Source: Pedobacter sp. JY14-1 (GTDB taxonomy: Bacteria > Bacteroidota > Bacteroidia > Sphingobacteriales > Sphingobacteriaceae). Taken from it: a stretch of 64,000 nucleotides of DNA. The notes under the pieces were generated by a model, which worked only from the letters and a program-made list of their open reading frames with translations, was not told the DNA's origin and ran no database searches. A program made the position numbers and the translations under genes. Positions 10,236-20,724 of this stretch are shown piece by piece. Where the stretch lies: assembly GCF_029269825.1 (NCBI RefSeq), contig NZ_JARJHU010000001.1, positions 496,001-560,000 on the forward strand, read 5' to 3'. Each line of letters opens with the position of its first letter. Within the stretch, counting starts at the first letter, position 1.

Positions 10236-11189
10236 ATGAAAATAGCAAACGAAACCAAAGTAGGTATCATGGCGGCTTTCGCCATAGCCTTGTTGATTAT
10301 TGGATATAACTTTTTAAAGGGTAATGCCATTTTTTCAAGTGAGACTGTGTTGTATGCGCGCTATTCTCATGTAGACGGGCTTGCGGTATCCAAGCCTGTA
10401 CTTATCAACGGCTTCCAGATTGGCAGGGTAGATAAGTTACAGTTGCAGCCAGATGGTACCATTTTGGCCACACTCAAGATCAAAGGCAAATATGAAATTC
10501 CAAAGACAAGCATTGCACGCCTGGAAAGCACTGACCTTCTGGGTAGCAAGGCAATTATCATGGACCTTGGCACAGGCGAAAACTATGCTAAGGATGGGGA
10601 TACGCTGAACGCTAATGTGCAGAAAGGACTCCTGGAAACTGTACAACCGGTACAGAAGAAGGCAGAGCTTATCATTGCTAAAATGGATTCTATACTTACC
10701 AGCGTGAACGCCATTCTAAACCCTAACTTTCAGAAAAACGTAGACAGGAGCTTCAACAGCATAGCTGCAACACTTGCTTCTTTAGAGGCTACCTCTAAAA
10801 AAGTAGACAACCTAGTAGGTTCCGAGGGCTCACGTATCTCTGCAATCCTCGCTAATGTGGAATCTATTTCCAATAATCTAAGGCAGAATAACCAGAAAAT
10901 TAGTTCCATACTTGACAATGTCAATTCAATTACAGATCAGGTAGCCGCAGCCAACTTCAAACAGACCATCGAGAATGCCAATAAAGCAGTTGCTGACCTG
11001 CAGGTCATCGTCGGAAAGATCAATCAGGGAGAAGGCACATTGGGAATGCTGGTCAACGATACTAAAATGTATGAGAACCTTAATAATGCTTCCAAAAATC
11101 TGGACAATTTAATGATCGATCTGAAAGCGAATCCAAAACGTTACGTGCATTTTTCTATATTCGGCGGCGGCAATAAAAAGGACAAATGA
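10236..11189 (+). CDS. MCE/MlaD family lipid transport protein
   Basis: A 317-residue inner-membrane-anchored protein. One membrane segment lies at about residues 9-26 (VGIMAAFAIALLIIGYNFL). An MCE domain follows at about residues 37-115, with the characteristic VDGLAVSKPVLINGFQIGRV start and the LLGSKAIIMDLG block. The rest is long helical sequence with regular heptad-like leucine and asparagine spacing. MlaD-type proteins form rings that move phospholipids between the membranes. No MlaE permease or MlaF ATPase gene is adjacent here, which is common in Bacteroidota. It is third in the amidase operon. Confidence 0.85.
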   Translation: MKIANETKVGIMAAFAIALLIIGYNFLKGNAIFSSETVLYARYSHVDGLAVSKPVLINGFQIGRVDKLQLQPDGTILATLKIKGKYEIPKTSIARLESTDLLGSKAIIMDLGTGENYAKDGDTLNANVQKGLLETVQPVQKKAELIIAKMDSILTSVNAILNPNFQKNVDRSFNSIAATLASLEATSKKVDNLVGSEGSRISAILANVESISNNLRQNNQKISSILDNVNSITDQVAAANFKQTIENANKAVADLQVIVGKINQGEGTLGMLVNDTKMYENLNNASKNLDNLMIDLKANPKRYVHFSIFGGGNKKDK

Positions 11190-11218
11190 GGCCCCGGTAA
11201 TCGGCTGAACTTGATTTC

Positions 11219-12130
11219 CTATATCGCAAACGTATGTCCCTCGAGGGCCAGCTCAGTTTCCGGAAACAAAGACCTTGCTTCATCCAGCAGTTCCTGCAAG
11301 GTCTTATACCTCGAGGAAAAATGCCCGATTAGCAATTTTGAAGCCTTGGTTAACTTAGCTACCTCTGCAGCCTGCAGTGCCGTAGTATGATGTGTCTGAT
11401 TAGCGCGTTCGAGCATATCGTGAAGAAAAGTAGCCTCGTGATAAAGCAAGTCACACCCCATGATCTGTTCAAAATAACTTTCGTCAACTAAAGTGTCCGA
11501 ACAATAGCCATAACTTTTAGGGCGATCCGAATCCCTGGTATAATCATCATTAAGCAATACCCTCCCATCAGGAAAAGTCAGATCAGCGCCACGCTTCAGT
11601 AAAGGATAATATTGAACACCAATATTCTCGGCTTCCAGCTTATCGATGAGTAATTTGCGGAGCCGTTTCTTTTGACTGAACCTGAATCCCGTACAGGGGA
11701 TCCGGTGATTGAGGATCACCGTGTCCACTGTAAGATCGACATTTTCAAATATCCGGGTGCTCCTTAAAGGATTGATAGCTATAAATTCAATTGGGTACCT
11801 TATATCTGTTTCTGAAAACCTGAACTGAATATCCAGTATGTCTTTCAGCGCAGCGGGTGCGAAAATCTTTAACGGCTTAATCCTTCCGTTCAGGTGCAAA
11901 CTTGAAAGCAACCCTATCAGTCCGAAATAATGATCGCCATGCAAATGACTGATAAAAATGAAATCGATCTTGCTCGCCTTAAAGCCATAACGGATCAGTT
12001 GCTGCTGGGTACCCTCACCACAATCGATCAGATAAAATTTCTCATTACAGTTCAGAAGTTGTGCCGTAGGGTTACGGTTGTATACAGGAGTAGCCGAACT
12101 GCTGCCCAAAATCGTAACCTCAAATTTCAT
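11219..12130 (-). CDS. rnz: Ribonuclease Z
   Basis: Metallo-beta-lactamase-fold endonuclease that removes 3' trailers from tRNA precursors. The metal-binding motif SHLHGDH occupies residues 61-67. ILNHRIPCTGFRF, the LLYHEATF block and GHFSSRY are typical of RNase Z. Length 303 fits the short bacterial form. The tRNA-Ser in this window lacks an encoded CCA, so 3' trimming followed by CCA addition is needed in this organism. The start overlaps the end of the upstream STAS gene by 11 bp, which suggests coupled translation. Confidence 0.93.
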   Translation of the reverse strand: MKFEVTILGSSSATPVYNRNPTAQLLNCNEKFYLIDCGEGTQQQLIRYGFKASKIDFIFISHLHGDHYFGLIGLLSSLHLNGRIKPLKIFAPAALKDILDIQFRFSETDIRYPIEFIAINPLRSTRIFENVDLTVDTVILNHRIPCTGFRFSQKKRLRKLLIDKLEAENIGVQYYPLLKRGADLTFPDGRVLLNDDYTRDSDRPKSYGYCSDTLVDESYFEQIMGCDLLYHEATFLHDMLERANQTHHTTALQAAEVAKLTKASKLLIGHFSSRYKTLQELLDEARSLFPETELALEGHTFAI

Positions 12131-12515
12131 CGAGCTTCGTCTGCCCCCCTAAAAGTTCCTTTTCAATTTCTTCCATAAAGATCAGATCCTCGGCCTCATC
12201 CAGTCTGGAAACAATCGCAAGTGATTCACCGATTCCTGACATCTCCATAATTCCCACCAGCGGAGCTTGGACGCCGGTCACAATGAAGAGACCATTGGCA
12301 GCTTTACAAAGCCTGTCGGCTACCAACAGACAGCTTAAATCCTGTGAATCGTTGCATTCATTCACGGCAGAAATATCGAAAACAATATTTCTAAAACCTT
12401 CAGTATTCAGAAGGATGAACTCCGATTTTAGTTTGGGGGTATTGTCGTTGGTAAAGCACGGCTCGTCCAACTTCAGTACAACGTATTTCTCATGCTTGTC
12501 TACCGAGAACTTCAT
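12120..12515 (-). CDS. STAS domain protein (anti-sigma factor antagonist-like)
   Basis: A single STAS domain of 131 residues. The fold is visible as alternating strands and helices (YVVLKLDE, NIVFDISAVNECNDSQDLSCLLVADRLC). The serine in NDSQDLSCLL lies where SpoIIAA-type proteins are phosphorylated, so switching by a kinase is possible. A C-terminal acidic tail (LDEAEDLIFMEEIEKELL) extends past the domain. It overlaps rnz by 11 bp. No partner kinase or sigma factor is adjacent, and the target is unknown. Confidence 0.8.
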   Translation of the reverse strand: MKFSVDKHEKYVVLKLDEPCFTNDNTPKLKSEFILLNTEGFRNIVFDISAVNECNDSQDLSCLLVADRLCKAANGLFIVTGVQAPLVGIMEMSGIGESLAIVSRLDEAEDLIFMEEIEKELLGGQTKLDEI

Positions 12516-12572
12516 AATATCATTTTCCTTTAATGCATTAAATCAAAATACCTGCTATTCCAATATATGGAT

Positions 12573-13517
12573 TTAAAGCTTTTCCAAAGCAATGGTTACA
12601 TTAGTTTCAATACGCTTCAGTACTTCCGAGTCGGGATTTTTTACAAACTGGTCGCCTGTAATACGCTCGTAAAGCTCAATATAACGCGCTGAGATGGCAT
12701 TTATAATCTCAGGCGTCATTTCAGGCACCTTCTGCCCATCTTTACCCTGAAACCCGTTCTCAATCAGCCATTTGCGCACAAACTCCTTAGAAAGTTGCTT
12801 TTGGGGCTCTCCTAACCTTTGTCGCTCTAAATACCCTTCGGCATAAAAATACCGGGAAGAATCTGGTGTATGAATTTCATCGATCAGGTAAATTTCATCG
12901 CCAACTTTTCCAAATTCATATTTGGTATCCACCAGGATCAGACCGCGCTCCGCAGCCATTTCTGTTCCACGCTGATACAATGCATAGGTAAAAGCCTCCA
13001 GTTGCTTATAGTCTGCCAGAGAAACAATCCCTTTGGAGAGAATGTCTTCCCTGGAAATATCTTCATCGTGTCCTACAGCAGCTTTAGTCGTCGGCGTAAT
13101 GATCGGCTCGGGCAATCTATCATTTTCATTCAACCCCTCCGGTAAGGTAATGCCACAAATGGAACGTTTTCCCGCATTGTATTCTCGCCAGGCATGTCCA
13201 GCAAGATATCCTCTGATCACCATTTCTACCTTAAACGGTTCACAGATCCTGCCGATCGTCACCATCTCATCAGGTATATCCAGCACCCAGTTTGGCACAA
13301 TATCCGCTGTAGCCGACAGAAACTTCGCTGCAATCTGGTTCAGCACTTGTCCCTTATAGGGAATTGCTTCCTGCAATACGACATCAAAGGCTGATATCCT
13401 GTCTGTCACCACCATAGCCATCAACCGGTTATCAATGGTATATACATCCCTCACCTTGCCCTTATAAAAACCCGTCTGCTTCGGAAAACTGAAATTTGTT
13501 TCTTTTATTGCTGTCAT
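12573..13517 (-). CDS. purC: Phosphoribosylaminoimidazole-succinocarboxamide synthase
   Basis: ATP-dependent ligation of aspartate to CAIR in purine synthesis (SAICAR synthase). The 314-residue protein shows the family motifs [42 protein letters not shown] and [31 protein letters not shown]. It is the longer eukaryote- and Bacteroidota-type form rather than the roughly 240-residue Escherichia coli type. It lies between phoH (24 bp upstream in transcription) and the STAS gene on the same strand. No other pur gene is nearby. Confidence 0.95.
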   Translation of the reverse strand: MTAIKETNFSFPKQTGFYKGKVRDVYTIDNRLMAMVVTDRISAFDVVLQEAIPYKGQVLNQIAAKFLSATADIVPNWVLDIPDEMVTIGRICEPFKVEMVIRGYLAGHAWREYNAGKRSICGITLPEGLNENDRLPEPIITPTTKAAVGHDEDISREDILSKGIVSLADYKQLEAFTYALYQRGTEMAAERGLILVDTKYEFGKVGDEIYLIDEIHTPDSSRYFYAEGYLERQRLGEPQKQLSKEFVRKWLIENGFQGKDGQKVPEMTPEIINAISARYIELYERITGDQFVKNPDSEVLKRIETNVTIALEKL

Positions 13518-13540
13518 TCTTATTTATTTACTGCCAAATA

Positions 13541-14509
13541 CTATTGGATATCTCCGTAGGCTTTCAATATACGTTTTACCAATTTATGCCGTACTACATC
13601 TTCTCCTGTCAGATAGATAATGTCAATACCAGGAATATCATCAAGTATTCGCAACGCATTGTGAAGTCCGGACATTTGTTTCTTCGGTAAGTCTACCTGA
13701 GTAACATCTCCTGTAACGATAAACTTTGCCGAAGGTCCCATACGTGTCAGGAACATCTTCAACTGGAGATCAGTCGCATTCTGGGCCTCATCCAGAATCA
13801 CAAAGCAATTGTCCAGGGTACGTCCGCGCATAAACGCCAACGGAGCAATCTCAATCGTCCTGTTCTCGATGTAAGTCTTCAGCTTTTCCTGTGGGATCAT
13901 ATCATCCAGTGCATCATATAAAGGACGAAGATAGGGATCTACCTTTTCCTTAAGATCCCCCGGCAAAAAGCCCAGGCTTTCACCGGCTTCTACTGCAGGC
14001 CTGGTCAGAATGATCCGTTTAATCTCTTTATTCTTTAATGCGCGTACCGCCAAGGCCACTGCTGTATAGGTTTTACCCGTTCCCGCGGGTCCGATAGCAA
14101 ATAAAACATCATTTTTTCCAATGCTGCTCACCATCTTCCTCTGGTTTGCTGTCCTCGCTTTTACCAGCAACCCGTTGGTTCCATATACAATCACTTCTCC
14201 ACTACCCCCAAATTGGGTCTTCTCCACCCCCTGCTCGGCTTCAAGGGCAGTCACACGTCGGGCTGACAGTATCGTCTCCACATCGCCGGCGGTCAGCGCA
14301 CTATATTTCTCCAGATGACCGACCAGTTGGCTGTACTTCCTTTCAAATACCTGTTGCTCCTGTTCATCTCCAAGTACCTTTACTTCATTTCCCCTGGCCA
14401 CTATCTTCAGCTTTGGAAAAGCGCTTTTAATCAGCTCATAATGCTCATTATTTGCGCCCCAAAACTGCACCGGGTCTACTGATTCCAATGTTAATTTGAG
14501 TTCGTTCAA
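13541..14509 (-). CDS. PhoH-like ATPase
   Basis: Cytoplasmic P-loop ATPase of the PhoH family, thought to act in RNA metabolism. The Walker A motif GPAGTGKT has its lysine at about residue 146 of the form given here, and Walker B is CFVILDEAQNA. The N-terminal part (VDPVQFWGANNEHYELIKSAFPKLK) matches the Bacteroidota form. I place the start at a TTG (14509) giving LNELKLTLES..., because homologues begin there and the upstream extension to an ATG at 14584 (MRRRQIAYKY...) has no family similarity. That choice is inference; the longer form would have 347 residues. It is divergent from the SAM hydrolase gene. Confidence 0.85.
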   Translation of the reverse strand: MNELKLTLESVDPVQFWGANNEHYELIKSAFPKLKIVARGNEVKVLGDEQEQQVFERKYSQLVGHLEKYSALTAGDVETILSARRVTALEAEQGVEKTQFGGSGEVIVYGTNGLLVKARTANQRKMVSSIGKNDVLFAIGPAGTGKTYTAVALAVRALKNKEIKRIILTRPAVEAGESLGFLPGDLKEKVDPYLRPLYDALDDMIPQEKLKTYIENRTIEIAPLAFMRGRTLDNCFVILDEAQNATDLQLKMFLTRMGPSAKFIVTGDVTQVDLPKKQMSGLHNALRILDDIPGIDIIYLTGEDVVRHKLVKRILKAYGDIQ

Positions 14510-14610
14510 AATTTTGTTTTTTGATTGAGGTCTGTATTCTGATATAAAAATTGAATATTTGTACGCGATTTGCCGCCTACGCAAGATTAAGAATAAATAT
14601 TTAATTTTTA

Positions 14611-15390
14611 ATGGCCATTATAACTTTAACGACGGATTTAGGTTCTAAGGACTTTTATCAGGCGGCGCTAAAAGGCAGCATCCTGACCATTCTTCCTACA
14701 GCCAATATTGTCGATGTTACCCACGATGTGCCATCATTTAATATCTCCTATGCGGCCTTTGTTCTCAAGAACTGTTACGCCTATTTCCCAAAAGGAACGG
14801 TGCATCTTATCGGTATCGACTCCGTTTTCAGCGAAAGCACGCATTACCTTGCTTTAAGATACCGGGATCATTATTTTGTGGGGGCGGATAATGGCATTTT
14901 TTCCCTGCTTTTTGATGAAAAACCGGAAGAAATCGTCGAACTAAACATCATGCAGGATCTAAAATACCTGCATTTTCCTCTGGTTGATATTTTTGTCAAA
15001 GCCGCCGTGCACCTGGCTAAAGGTGGTAAACTTAAAGATATTGGTCTCCCAGCAGAATCTGTCGAACAAAAAATGCTCCTTAATCCTGTCATAGAACGTG
15101 ATATTATCCGGGGCAGCGTCATTTATATCGACACCTTTTGCAATGTAATTACCAATATTACTAAAGATCTTTTTACTAAGGTACAACGCAACCGCGACTT
15201 TACCCTTTATTTCCGGAAAAGTGAAACCATTACGCAGCTGAGCTGGCACTATAACGAAGTTCCGGAAGGCGAAAAGCTTTGCCTGTTTGGCATCAGTAAC
15301 CATCTGGAGATCGCCATCAATAAAGGAAAAGCCAGCGGATTGCTCGGGCTGCACCTCAATGATATTGTCCGAGTAGAATTTCACCCCTGA
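14611..15390 (+). CDS. S-adenosyl-L-methionine hydroxide adenosyltransferase (DUF62)
   Basis: Family related to SAM-dependent fluorinases and chlorinases. Most bacterial members hydrolyse SAM to adenosine and methionine. The 259-residue protein begins with TLTTDLGSKDFYQAALKG and shows DVTHDVPSFN, YFVGADNGIFSLL and the C-terminal NITKDLF and GISNHLEIAINKGKA blocks. No feature points to halogenation, so hydrolysis is the likelier reaction. The first strong ATG (14611) follows an AT-rich stretch shared with the divergent phoH gene. Confidence 0.85.
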   Translation: MAIITLTTDLGSKDFYQAALKGSILTILPTANIVDVTHDVPSFNISYAAFVLKNCYAYFPKGTVHLIGIDSVFSESTHYLALRYRDHYFVGADNGIFSLLFDEKPEEIVELNIMQDLKYLHFPLVDIFVKAAVHLAKGGKLKDIGLPAESVEQKMLLNPVIERDIIRGSVIYIDTFCNVITNITKDLFTKVQRNRDFTLYFRKSETITQLSWHYNEVPEGEKLCLFGISNHLEIAINKGKASGLLGLHLNDIVRVEFHP

Positions 15391-15422
15391 GCAAAAAGAC
15401 AAGGCATAAAGTTTGTTACATT

Positions 15423-16016
15423 ATGAAAAAGGTTTTCATGGAAGCAACACCAAATTCAAAACATACTGAATTTAAGGCATTCTTTTTAATTGTTTTTATA
15501 TTAAACTTCATTTGCCCCAGCACCGCAGACGCACAGTATGCAGATACTACAGCATACCAGGCACAACGGCTTAAAGTGAATTCTCTGCTTGCGCAACGCA
15601 GTGCGAAATTTGGTCAGTATGACCAGAGCCTAACTCAGCATACCGGAATTTTTGGTTTCCAAAGTAAACAGGATGTCAAGAACTCAAACGAAATCTTAAG
15701 GCAAATCGTCATTAATGACAATAATATCTTTAAGGAGCTAAAAATCCTGCTGGACTATAAGGATATGATTGTCCAGCAAGTCAAACGTGATGCAAGCAAT
15801 AGCAACAGCCGTCTGCAAAATCATCAGGCAACTATAAGAAAGCTGCAGGAAGAGAATGAGAGATTACAAAAGGCACAACAAAGCATAGGTTTGCAGCGTA
15901 CACTGGCCTCCTCTGCTGCTATTGTATTTTTCGTCATTTTTGTTTTGACCTTCATTCAACGTTCCCGAAACCGTATGTCAGTCCCAGAACAGTCTAATAA
16001 AGATCAGTATGACTAG
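15423..16016 (+). CDS. Exported coiled-coil protein with C-terminal membrane anchor, unknown function
   Basis: No family recognised. The 197-residue protein has an N-terminal hydrophobic stretch at about residues 20-37 that ends in a signal-peptide-like ADAQ. A helical region follows with coiled-coil character near residues 130-158 (SRLQNHQATIRKLQEENERL). One membrane segment lies near residues 162-180 (AAIVFFVIFVLTF), followed by a basic tail (QRSRNRM). The layout suggests a periplasmic coiled coil anchored in the inner membrane. Starts at ATG 15423 or 15441 are both possible. Its stop overlaps the next small gene by 8 bp, so the two are probably co-translated. Confidence 0.7.
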   Translation: MKKVFMEATPNSKHTEFKAFFLIVFILNFICPSTADAQYADTTAYQAQRLKVNSLLAQRSAKFGQYDQSLTQHTGIFGFQSKQDVKNSNEILRQIVINDNNIFKELKILLDYKDMIVQQVKRDASNSNSRLQNHQATIRKLQEENERLQKAQQSIGLQRTLASSAAIVFFVIFVLTFIQRSRNRMSVPEQSNKDQYD

Positions 16017-16155
16017 AGCTTTCTTTAAGGTATTGACTAAGATCAACAAGCTGATGTTACCAAGTCTGTATAAAAAAGAACCGGGGAAACTGAGTACGTT
16101 ACAGAAAGCTATTCTTGGCTATCGTTACTGGGCCCTGATCAGGTCGCTGAAATGA
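16009..16155 (+). CDS. Conserved-looking 48-residue basic protein
   Basis: A short open frame (start MTRAFFKVLTKINK, end YRYWALIRSLK) that begins inside the last codons of the preceding gene, with an 8 bp overlap. The composition is strongly basic and aromatic, with a central LPSLYKKEPGKLSTLQKA segment, and does not look random. I recall similar proteins of about 50 residues in Pedobacter-like genomes, sometimes misnamed SsrA-binding protein, but cannot confirm this here. Function unknown. The overlap suggests coupling to the coiled-coil membrane protein. A terminator lies 23 bp after its stop. Confidence 0.65.
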   Translation: MTRAFFKVLTKINKLMLPSLYKKEPGKLSTLQKAILGYRYWALIRSLK

Positions 16156-16177
16156 AGGTTCTGTTAGAATTGTCTAT

Positions 16178-16207
16178 AAAAAAAGGCTGCCTGCATTTCA
16201 GGCAACC
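16178..16207 (-). terminator. Rho-independent terminator of serC-serA
   Basis: On the minus strand GGTTGCCTG pairs with CAGGCAGCC (nine pairs, one G-T) around a 5-base loop and is followed by seven T. It lies 40 bp after the serA stop. Confidence 0.85.
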
Positions 16208-16247
16208 ATTCTTATCAGATTTAGTAATCCCGGATCGGAAACTACTT

Positions 16248-17198
16248 CTACTTATTAAAATGATCAATGATCAGATTAGCCAGCTCGGCACCAATACGCT
16301 CCTGCGCCTCATTAGTTGATGCACCGATATGCGGTGTAAGAGATACCTTAGGATGCTGTAAAAGTTCTGCTTTCGGTGTCGGCTCATTGTCAAACACATC
16401 AAGTCCGGCAAAAGCTACCTTCCCATTATTCAGTGCCTCAATCAACGCCGGTTCGTCAATAGTACCGCCCCTTGAGCAGTTTACTACGGCAACTCCCTTT
16501 TTCATCTTCGCAAATTCCTCTGCTCCCAGGATAGGCTTGTCCGCGAAAGGTGTGTGCAAGCTAATAAAATCGCTGCCTGTAATTACTTCTTCCAAGGAAA
16601 CTGTCTTTACCGGGATCTGTACGGAAGCACCGCCCTGGAACGACAAACTCAGGCTACCCTCAAACGGAAATAGGTCATAGGCCAGTACATTCATTCCGAG
16701 TCCTAATGCCACAGTAGCTGTTTCACGGCCGATGCGCCCGAAACCAATAATACCAATCGTCTTACCACGCAACTCAATCCCTTTAGCATAAGCCTTTTTC
16801 AGATCGTTGAAACGGGTGTTGCCTTCAACAGGCATCTTCCTGTTTGAATCCTGCAGAAAGCGTACGCCTGTAAACAAGTGTGCAAACACGAGTTCAGCAA
16901 CAGAAAGTGATGAAGCCGCAGGTGTGTTTACCACGGTAATTCCCTTACTTCTGGCATATTCTACATCAATGTTATCCATGCCAACGCCACCCCTGCCAAT
17001 CAGCTTAATATTGGGCACCTGGTCTATCAGCTCCTTACGCAGCTTAGTCGCGCTGCGTACGGTAATGCCATCATAATTCAATAAGGCTTCAGCCAGTTTG
17101 TCTTGCGGAACAGTTTCCGTATCCACTACAAAACCCGCTTCTTCCAGCATTTTTTTCCCAATAGGGTCTATTCCGTCGTTTGCTAATATCTTAATCAT
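16248..17198 (-). CDS. serA: D-3-phosphoglycerate dehydrogenase (short form)
   Basis: NAD-dependent oxidation of 3-phosphoglycerate, the first step of serine synthesis. The 316-residue protein has the NAD-binding motif GIIGFGRIGRETA near residue 150, the dehydrogenase blocks VVNCSRGGTIDEPALIEAL and GLDVFDNEP, and the catalytic histidine region LTPHIGASTNEAQERIG. There is no C-terminal ACT or ASB domain, so serine feedback of the Escherichia coli type is not expected. The gene follows serC by 20 bp on the same strand, giving a serC-serA operon closed by a hairpin terminator. Confidence 0.93.
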   Translation of the reverse strand: MIKILANDGIDPIGKKMLEEAGFVVDTETVPQDKLAEALLNYDGITVRSATKLRKELIDQVPNIKLIGRGGVGMDNIDVEYARSKGITVVNTPAASSLSVAELVFAHLFTGVRFLQDSNRKMPVEGNTRFNDLKKAYAKGIELRGKTIGIIGFGRIGRETATVALGLGMNVLAYDLFPFEGSLSLSFQGGASVQIPVKTVSLEEVITGSDFISLHTPFADKPILGAEEFAKMKKGVAVVNCSRGGTIDEPALIEALNNGKVAFAGLDVFDNEPTPKAELLQHPKVSLTPHIGASTNEAQERIGAELANLIIDHFNK

Positions 17199-17218
17199 TA
17201 TATTTTTTATTTGGTCTA

Positions 17219-18280
17219 TTAATGCTTTTCTGCAAAAACCTGCATTAACTCAACTAATGTATGTACACTTGTGATTGGCAATGCATTATAGATCGAAGCC
17301 CTAAAACCACCCACACTCCTATGACCTTTAATACCTTCTACACCATTCTCATCGGCGAACTTCAGGAATGACTTTTCGAGTTCCGGATTTTCCATTACAA
17401 AGCACACATTCATTCTGGAACGGTCCTCCACCGCACAAGTACCCTTAAACAATGGATTGCGATCAATCTCTGCGTATAATGCCCTTGCCTTGGCAATATT
17501 CTCCTTCTCGATTTCGGCTACACCACCTTTGGATTTCAACCATCTGAGGTTCAGCATTGCCACATAGATCGAGAACACCGGAGGCGTATTGTACATTGAA
17601 CCGCCCTCAATATGTACCTGATAATCCAACATCGAAGGCAATTTCCTGCCCGATTTACCCAGGATATCGTCTTTAACAATTGCTATGGTAACTCCCGCAG
17701 GGCCAATATTTTTCTGTGCACCCGCATAGATCAGTCCGAATTTTGAAACATCAATTACACGGCTCATAATATCGGAAGACATGTCCGATACCACAGGAAC
17801 ATTGGTTTGCGGAAAATCAAACAACTCAGTACCATATATCGTATTGTTGGACGTTACGTGAAAATAAGCGCTGTCCTCTGGAATTGTATAATCTTTAGGA
17901 AGATAAGTGAAATTTGCTTCCTTCGAAGATGCAACAATATTTGCCTTACCAAAAGGTGCCACTTCCTTTATGGCCTTTTTAGCCCACACCCCGGTCTCAA
18001 GGTAAGCTGCTGTCCCACCTTCAGGAAGCAGGTTCATCGGCACCATTGAAAACTGCAGACTGGCACCACCCTGAAGCAACACCACCGAATAACCCGACGG
18101 CACATTCATCAGTTCTTTGATCAGCCTAGTCGTTTCATCAACAACCGCTTCAAATTCTGCTGTACGGTGCGAAATCTCGAGGATAGATAAACCATCCTTA
18201 AAATCCAGTACCGCCTGCGATGCTTGCTTAAATACTTCTTGAGGTAAAATACATGGGCCTGCCCCGAAATTGTGTCTCAT
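17219..18280 (-). CDS. serC: Phosphoserine aminotransferase
   Basis: PLP-dependent transamination of 3-phosphohydroxypyruvate to phosphoserine. The 353-residue class V aminotransferase starts [13 protein letters not shown], carries the PLP lysine in [13 protein letters not shown] and has the family end block [16 protein letters not shown]. It is the first gene of serC-serA, so two consecutive serine-synthesis steps are together. The leader before ATG 18280 is A-rich (AACCAAAAAA). The upstream region may hold a degenerate -7 box (TACATTTA), but this is weak. Confidence 0.95.
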   Translation of the reverse strand: MRHNFGAGPCILPQEVFKQASQAVLDFKDGLSILEISHRTAEFEAVVDETTRLIKELMNVPSGYSVVLLQGGASLQFSMVPMNLLPEGGTAAYLETGVWAKKAIKEVAPFGKANIVASSKEANFTYLPKDYTIPEDSAYFHVTSNNTIYGTELFDFPQTNVPVVSDMSSDIMSRVIDVSKFGLIYAGAQKNIGPAGVTIAIVKDDILGKSGRKLPSMLDYQVHIEGGSMYNTPPVFSIYVAMLNLRWLKSKGGVAEIEKENIAKARALYAEIDRNPLFKGTCAVEDRSRMNVCFVMENPELEKSFLKFADENGVEGIKGHRSVGGFRASIYNALPITSVHTLVELMQVFAEKH

Positions 18281-18318
18281 TTTTTTGGTTATTTTTAGTG
18301 GTCGTAAATGTAAGGTTT

Positions 18319-20718
18319 TTATCTATCTTTCCGATTGGAATTCTTGAACTTTATGATCAATTTTAAGTTCAGCTGACGGCTGGTCAGGTAATTAGGAATG
18401 CCATATTGAACGTTATTTACATCTTTTAGCCATAAGTACGAAACGGTATTATTTATATTCAGCAGATTGAACACTTCTAAGTAAGCAGCAAAGGAACTAA
18501 AATAATGCTCCAGGAATTGTGGCTTTTTCTGGCCCAGATCATCCAGAAAATCTCTGGAAAAACCAATATCCACCCGCTTGTACGCCGGGATACTGAAGCT
18601 GTCTGAATACCGTCTTTCCAGTGGTGCCCCCAAAGGCATTTTCGAACCATACATCAGGTTCAGATGTACCTTATAGGAAGGGCTGTTCAGCAAACGGTCC
18701 TGGAAATACACCGATACATTTACCCGCTGATCAGTGGGACGCTTCAGGTAGCCCCGGTCATCTCCAGCCAACTTCTGGTTTGCCTTCATTAGTGAAAGCC
18801 TGAAATAAGACACCAGGTCCTTTACGAATTCCCCACCGATACTCATATCTAACCCATAAATATTGCCCTTCGCCTGCTCCCCGGCCAGGTACCGGATCCG
18901 CACATTGTCCATCATATATGGCACTAGCCTGTCCTGGTATTTATAATACAGTTCCGAAGTAAGCTTCAGCCGTGTACTCAGGCCGTCAAAAGCACAATCC
19001 AGTCCCACAGAAGTATTATAGGAACGCTGCGCCAACTGATCTCTTACCAGCGAACCGCTAAAGTCCCGGATGCTCCGGTAATCCGGTGCCTGTTGGTAAA
19101 CCCCAGCCATAAACCGGAAGATCTTATCATCTCCCGGAGACCTGTAAGCCAGCAGCAACCTCGGGCTCAGCAGCAACTGCCTGCTCAGTGTATTGATATT
19201 GGCCCTAAGCCCTAATTGCAGATCAGAATGATCAGACACCTGGTAGCTATCCTGTATATAACCCGAGAGATACTCAATGAACAGTTCGTTTCGAGCACGG
19301 ATAAAATTGTCCTGGTAAAAACCGCTGAAGTCACCCCTGCCTAACACCCCTGCTGAATCCACAAAACTAAATTCCGAAATATCGTCATGGTAACTTTTAT
19401 GCTCAAACCTGAGGCCCGCAAAAAAAACATGATCTTCATAGTTTTGCGTTGCCTTAAACTCAGAAGTGAATACCTGCGATTTGAGGTTATTGTGCGCATA
19501 ATTCGTATACCCTCCCGTAGCTCCATCTTGCACCGGCAGATTACCCGGCACTATACTCAATTCTGAGAGTTGGTAACGCCCCTCGATATCTATACGTTCC
19601 CGTTCCAGTGTATGAAAATAACTGTTGATCCATTTTAAAGAAAGTTCCGGTTTTGGAAACAATGAAGCCGATACCGCCATACCTGCCGACTGGTAATCGT
19701 CCAGCTCTTCGCCCTGGTAAGCCGTCTGCAACCTCAACAAAGTATTCAGCGTCCCAAACTTTGTTTCCCGGCTGTCAGGGATCAGTCTAAAACTGCCTCC
19801 GTTAAAACTGCCCAGAAAATTAAGGAAAAAATGCCCCGACAAATTGTATTGGTAAACCAACTGGGCATCTGTAAAATTAGGTGAATAACTACCCTTGTTA
19901 TCCTGTCTCCCCAACAAGGTTGCATTGTTTTTATAACGCAGGCCCGCCATCAGGTAACTGTTCCGGGAAAGTATCTTGGAGGCAAAGGCCCCACCCAGAA
20001 ACCCTACATTCAGCGACGCCTGGCTACTGTCCGGTCGGTCATAGCGTACATCCAGCACCGAAGACAGCTTGTCATCATACTTGGCTTCAAAGCCGCCCGC
20101 GGAAAAACGAGCCGAAGTCAGCAGGTCACTGTTGATGAAACTCAGCCCCTCCTGCTGCCCGTTCCGAATCAGTACGGGCCGCGCCACCTGCACATCATTC
20201 ACGTACACCAGATTCTCGTCAAAATTACCTCCCCTGACACTGTACTGCGCACTCAGTTCATTGTTAACAGAAACGCCTGGTAAAGTCTTCAGCAGCGACT
20301 CGAAATTACCATTCACTGAAGTACGGGCGAAAATATCACTCACGTTCAGTATAGAGGTATTGCTCAGCTGGTTCCTCTTGTTCGTTACTCTCACTTGTTC
20401 CAGCTCGTTAATATTGCCCGTTAACACTACATCCTGTATCACGCGGCGCGCCATGACCTGCCGGATCTCTATGATTACCGGGTTATAGCCCAGTAGCGCA
20501 TACTTCAGACTGAACGTTGTATTGTATGCATAAATATGGTAAATACCCTTTTCATCCGTAACTGTTAGCCGATCCTGCCCCAGTATGCTCACCGTCACCT
20601 TCGGCAGGGGATTGTTCAGGTCATCCTTTACCACTCCCGACACCTTCACCAACAACTGCGCCCGCAGCCCGCCTCCAAAAGATAAAATAAAAAGTAGTTG
20701 TAGCCAGAGGCACCGCAT
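18319..20718 (-). CDS. TonB-dependent outer-membrane receptor with carboxypeptidase-regulatory domain
   Basis: Outer-membrane transporter of 799 residues. A signal peptide ([20 protein letters not shown]) is followed by a carboxypeptidase-D-regulatory-like domain ([20 protein letters not shown]). The plug domain follows ([36 protein letters not shown]), then a 22-strand-type barrel. No SusD partner is adjacent, so glycan import by a SusCD pair is not supported. The substrate is unknown. The ATG is 6 bp after the rpe stop, an unusual pairing with a pentose-phosphate enzyme that may be only transcriptional read-through. Confidence 0.9.
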   Translation of the reverse strand: MRCLWLQLLFILSFGGGLRAQLLVKVSGVVKDDLNNPLPKVTVSILGQDRLTVTDEKGIYHIYAYNTTFSLKYALLGYNPVIIEIRQVMARRVIQDVVLTGNINELEQVRVTNKRNQLSNTSILNVSDIFARTSVNGNFESLLKTLPGVSVNNELSAQYSVRGGNFDENLVYVNDVQVARPVLIRNGQQEGLSFINSDLLTSARFSAGGFEAKYDDKLSSVLDVRYDRPDSSQASLNVGFLGGAFASKILSRNSYLMAGLRYKNNATLLGRQDNKGSYSPNFTDAQLVYQYNLSGHFFLNFLGSFNGGSFRLIPDSRETKFGTLNTLLRLQTAYQGEELDDYQSAGMAVSASLFPKPELSLKWINSYFHTLERERIDIEGRYQLSELSIVPGNLPVQDGATGGYTNYAHNNLKSQVFTSEFKATQNYEDHVFFAGLRFEHKSYHDDISEFSFVDSAGVLGRGDFSGFYQDNFIRARNELFIEYLSGYIQDSYQVSDHSDLQLGLRANINTLSRQLLLSPRLLLAYRSPGDDKIFRFMAGVYQQAPDYRSIRDFSGSLVRDQLAQRSYNTSVGLDCAFDGLSTRLKLTSELYYKYQDRLVPYMMDNVRIRYLAGEQAKGNIYGLDMSIGGEFVKDLVSYFRLSLMKANQKLAGDDRGYLKRPTDQRVNVSVYFQDRLLNSPSYKVHLNLMYGSKMPLGAPLERRYSDSFSIPAYKRVDIGFSRDFLDDLGQKKPQFLEHYFSSFAAYLEVFNLLNINNTVSYLWLKDVNNVQYGIPNYLTSRQLNLKLIIKFKNSNRKDR

Positions 20719-20724
20719 AACGGC

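Noticed and set aside
18319..20718. SusC/SusD glycan uptake locus
   Set aside because: No SusD-like lipoprotein gene lies next to the receptor, and none was found elsewhere in the window.
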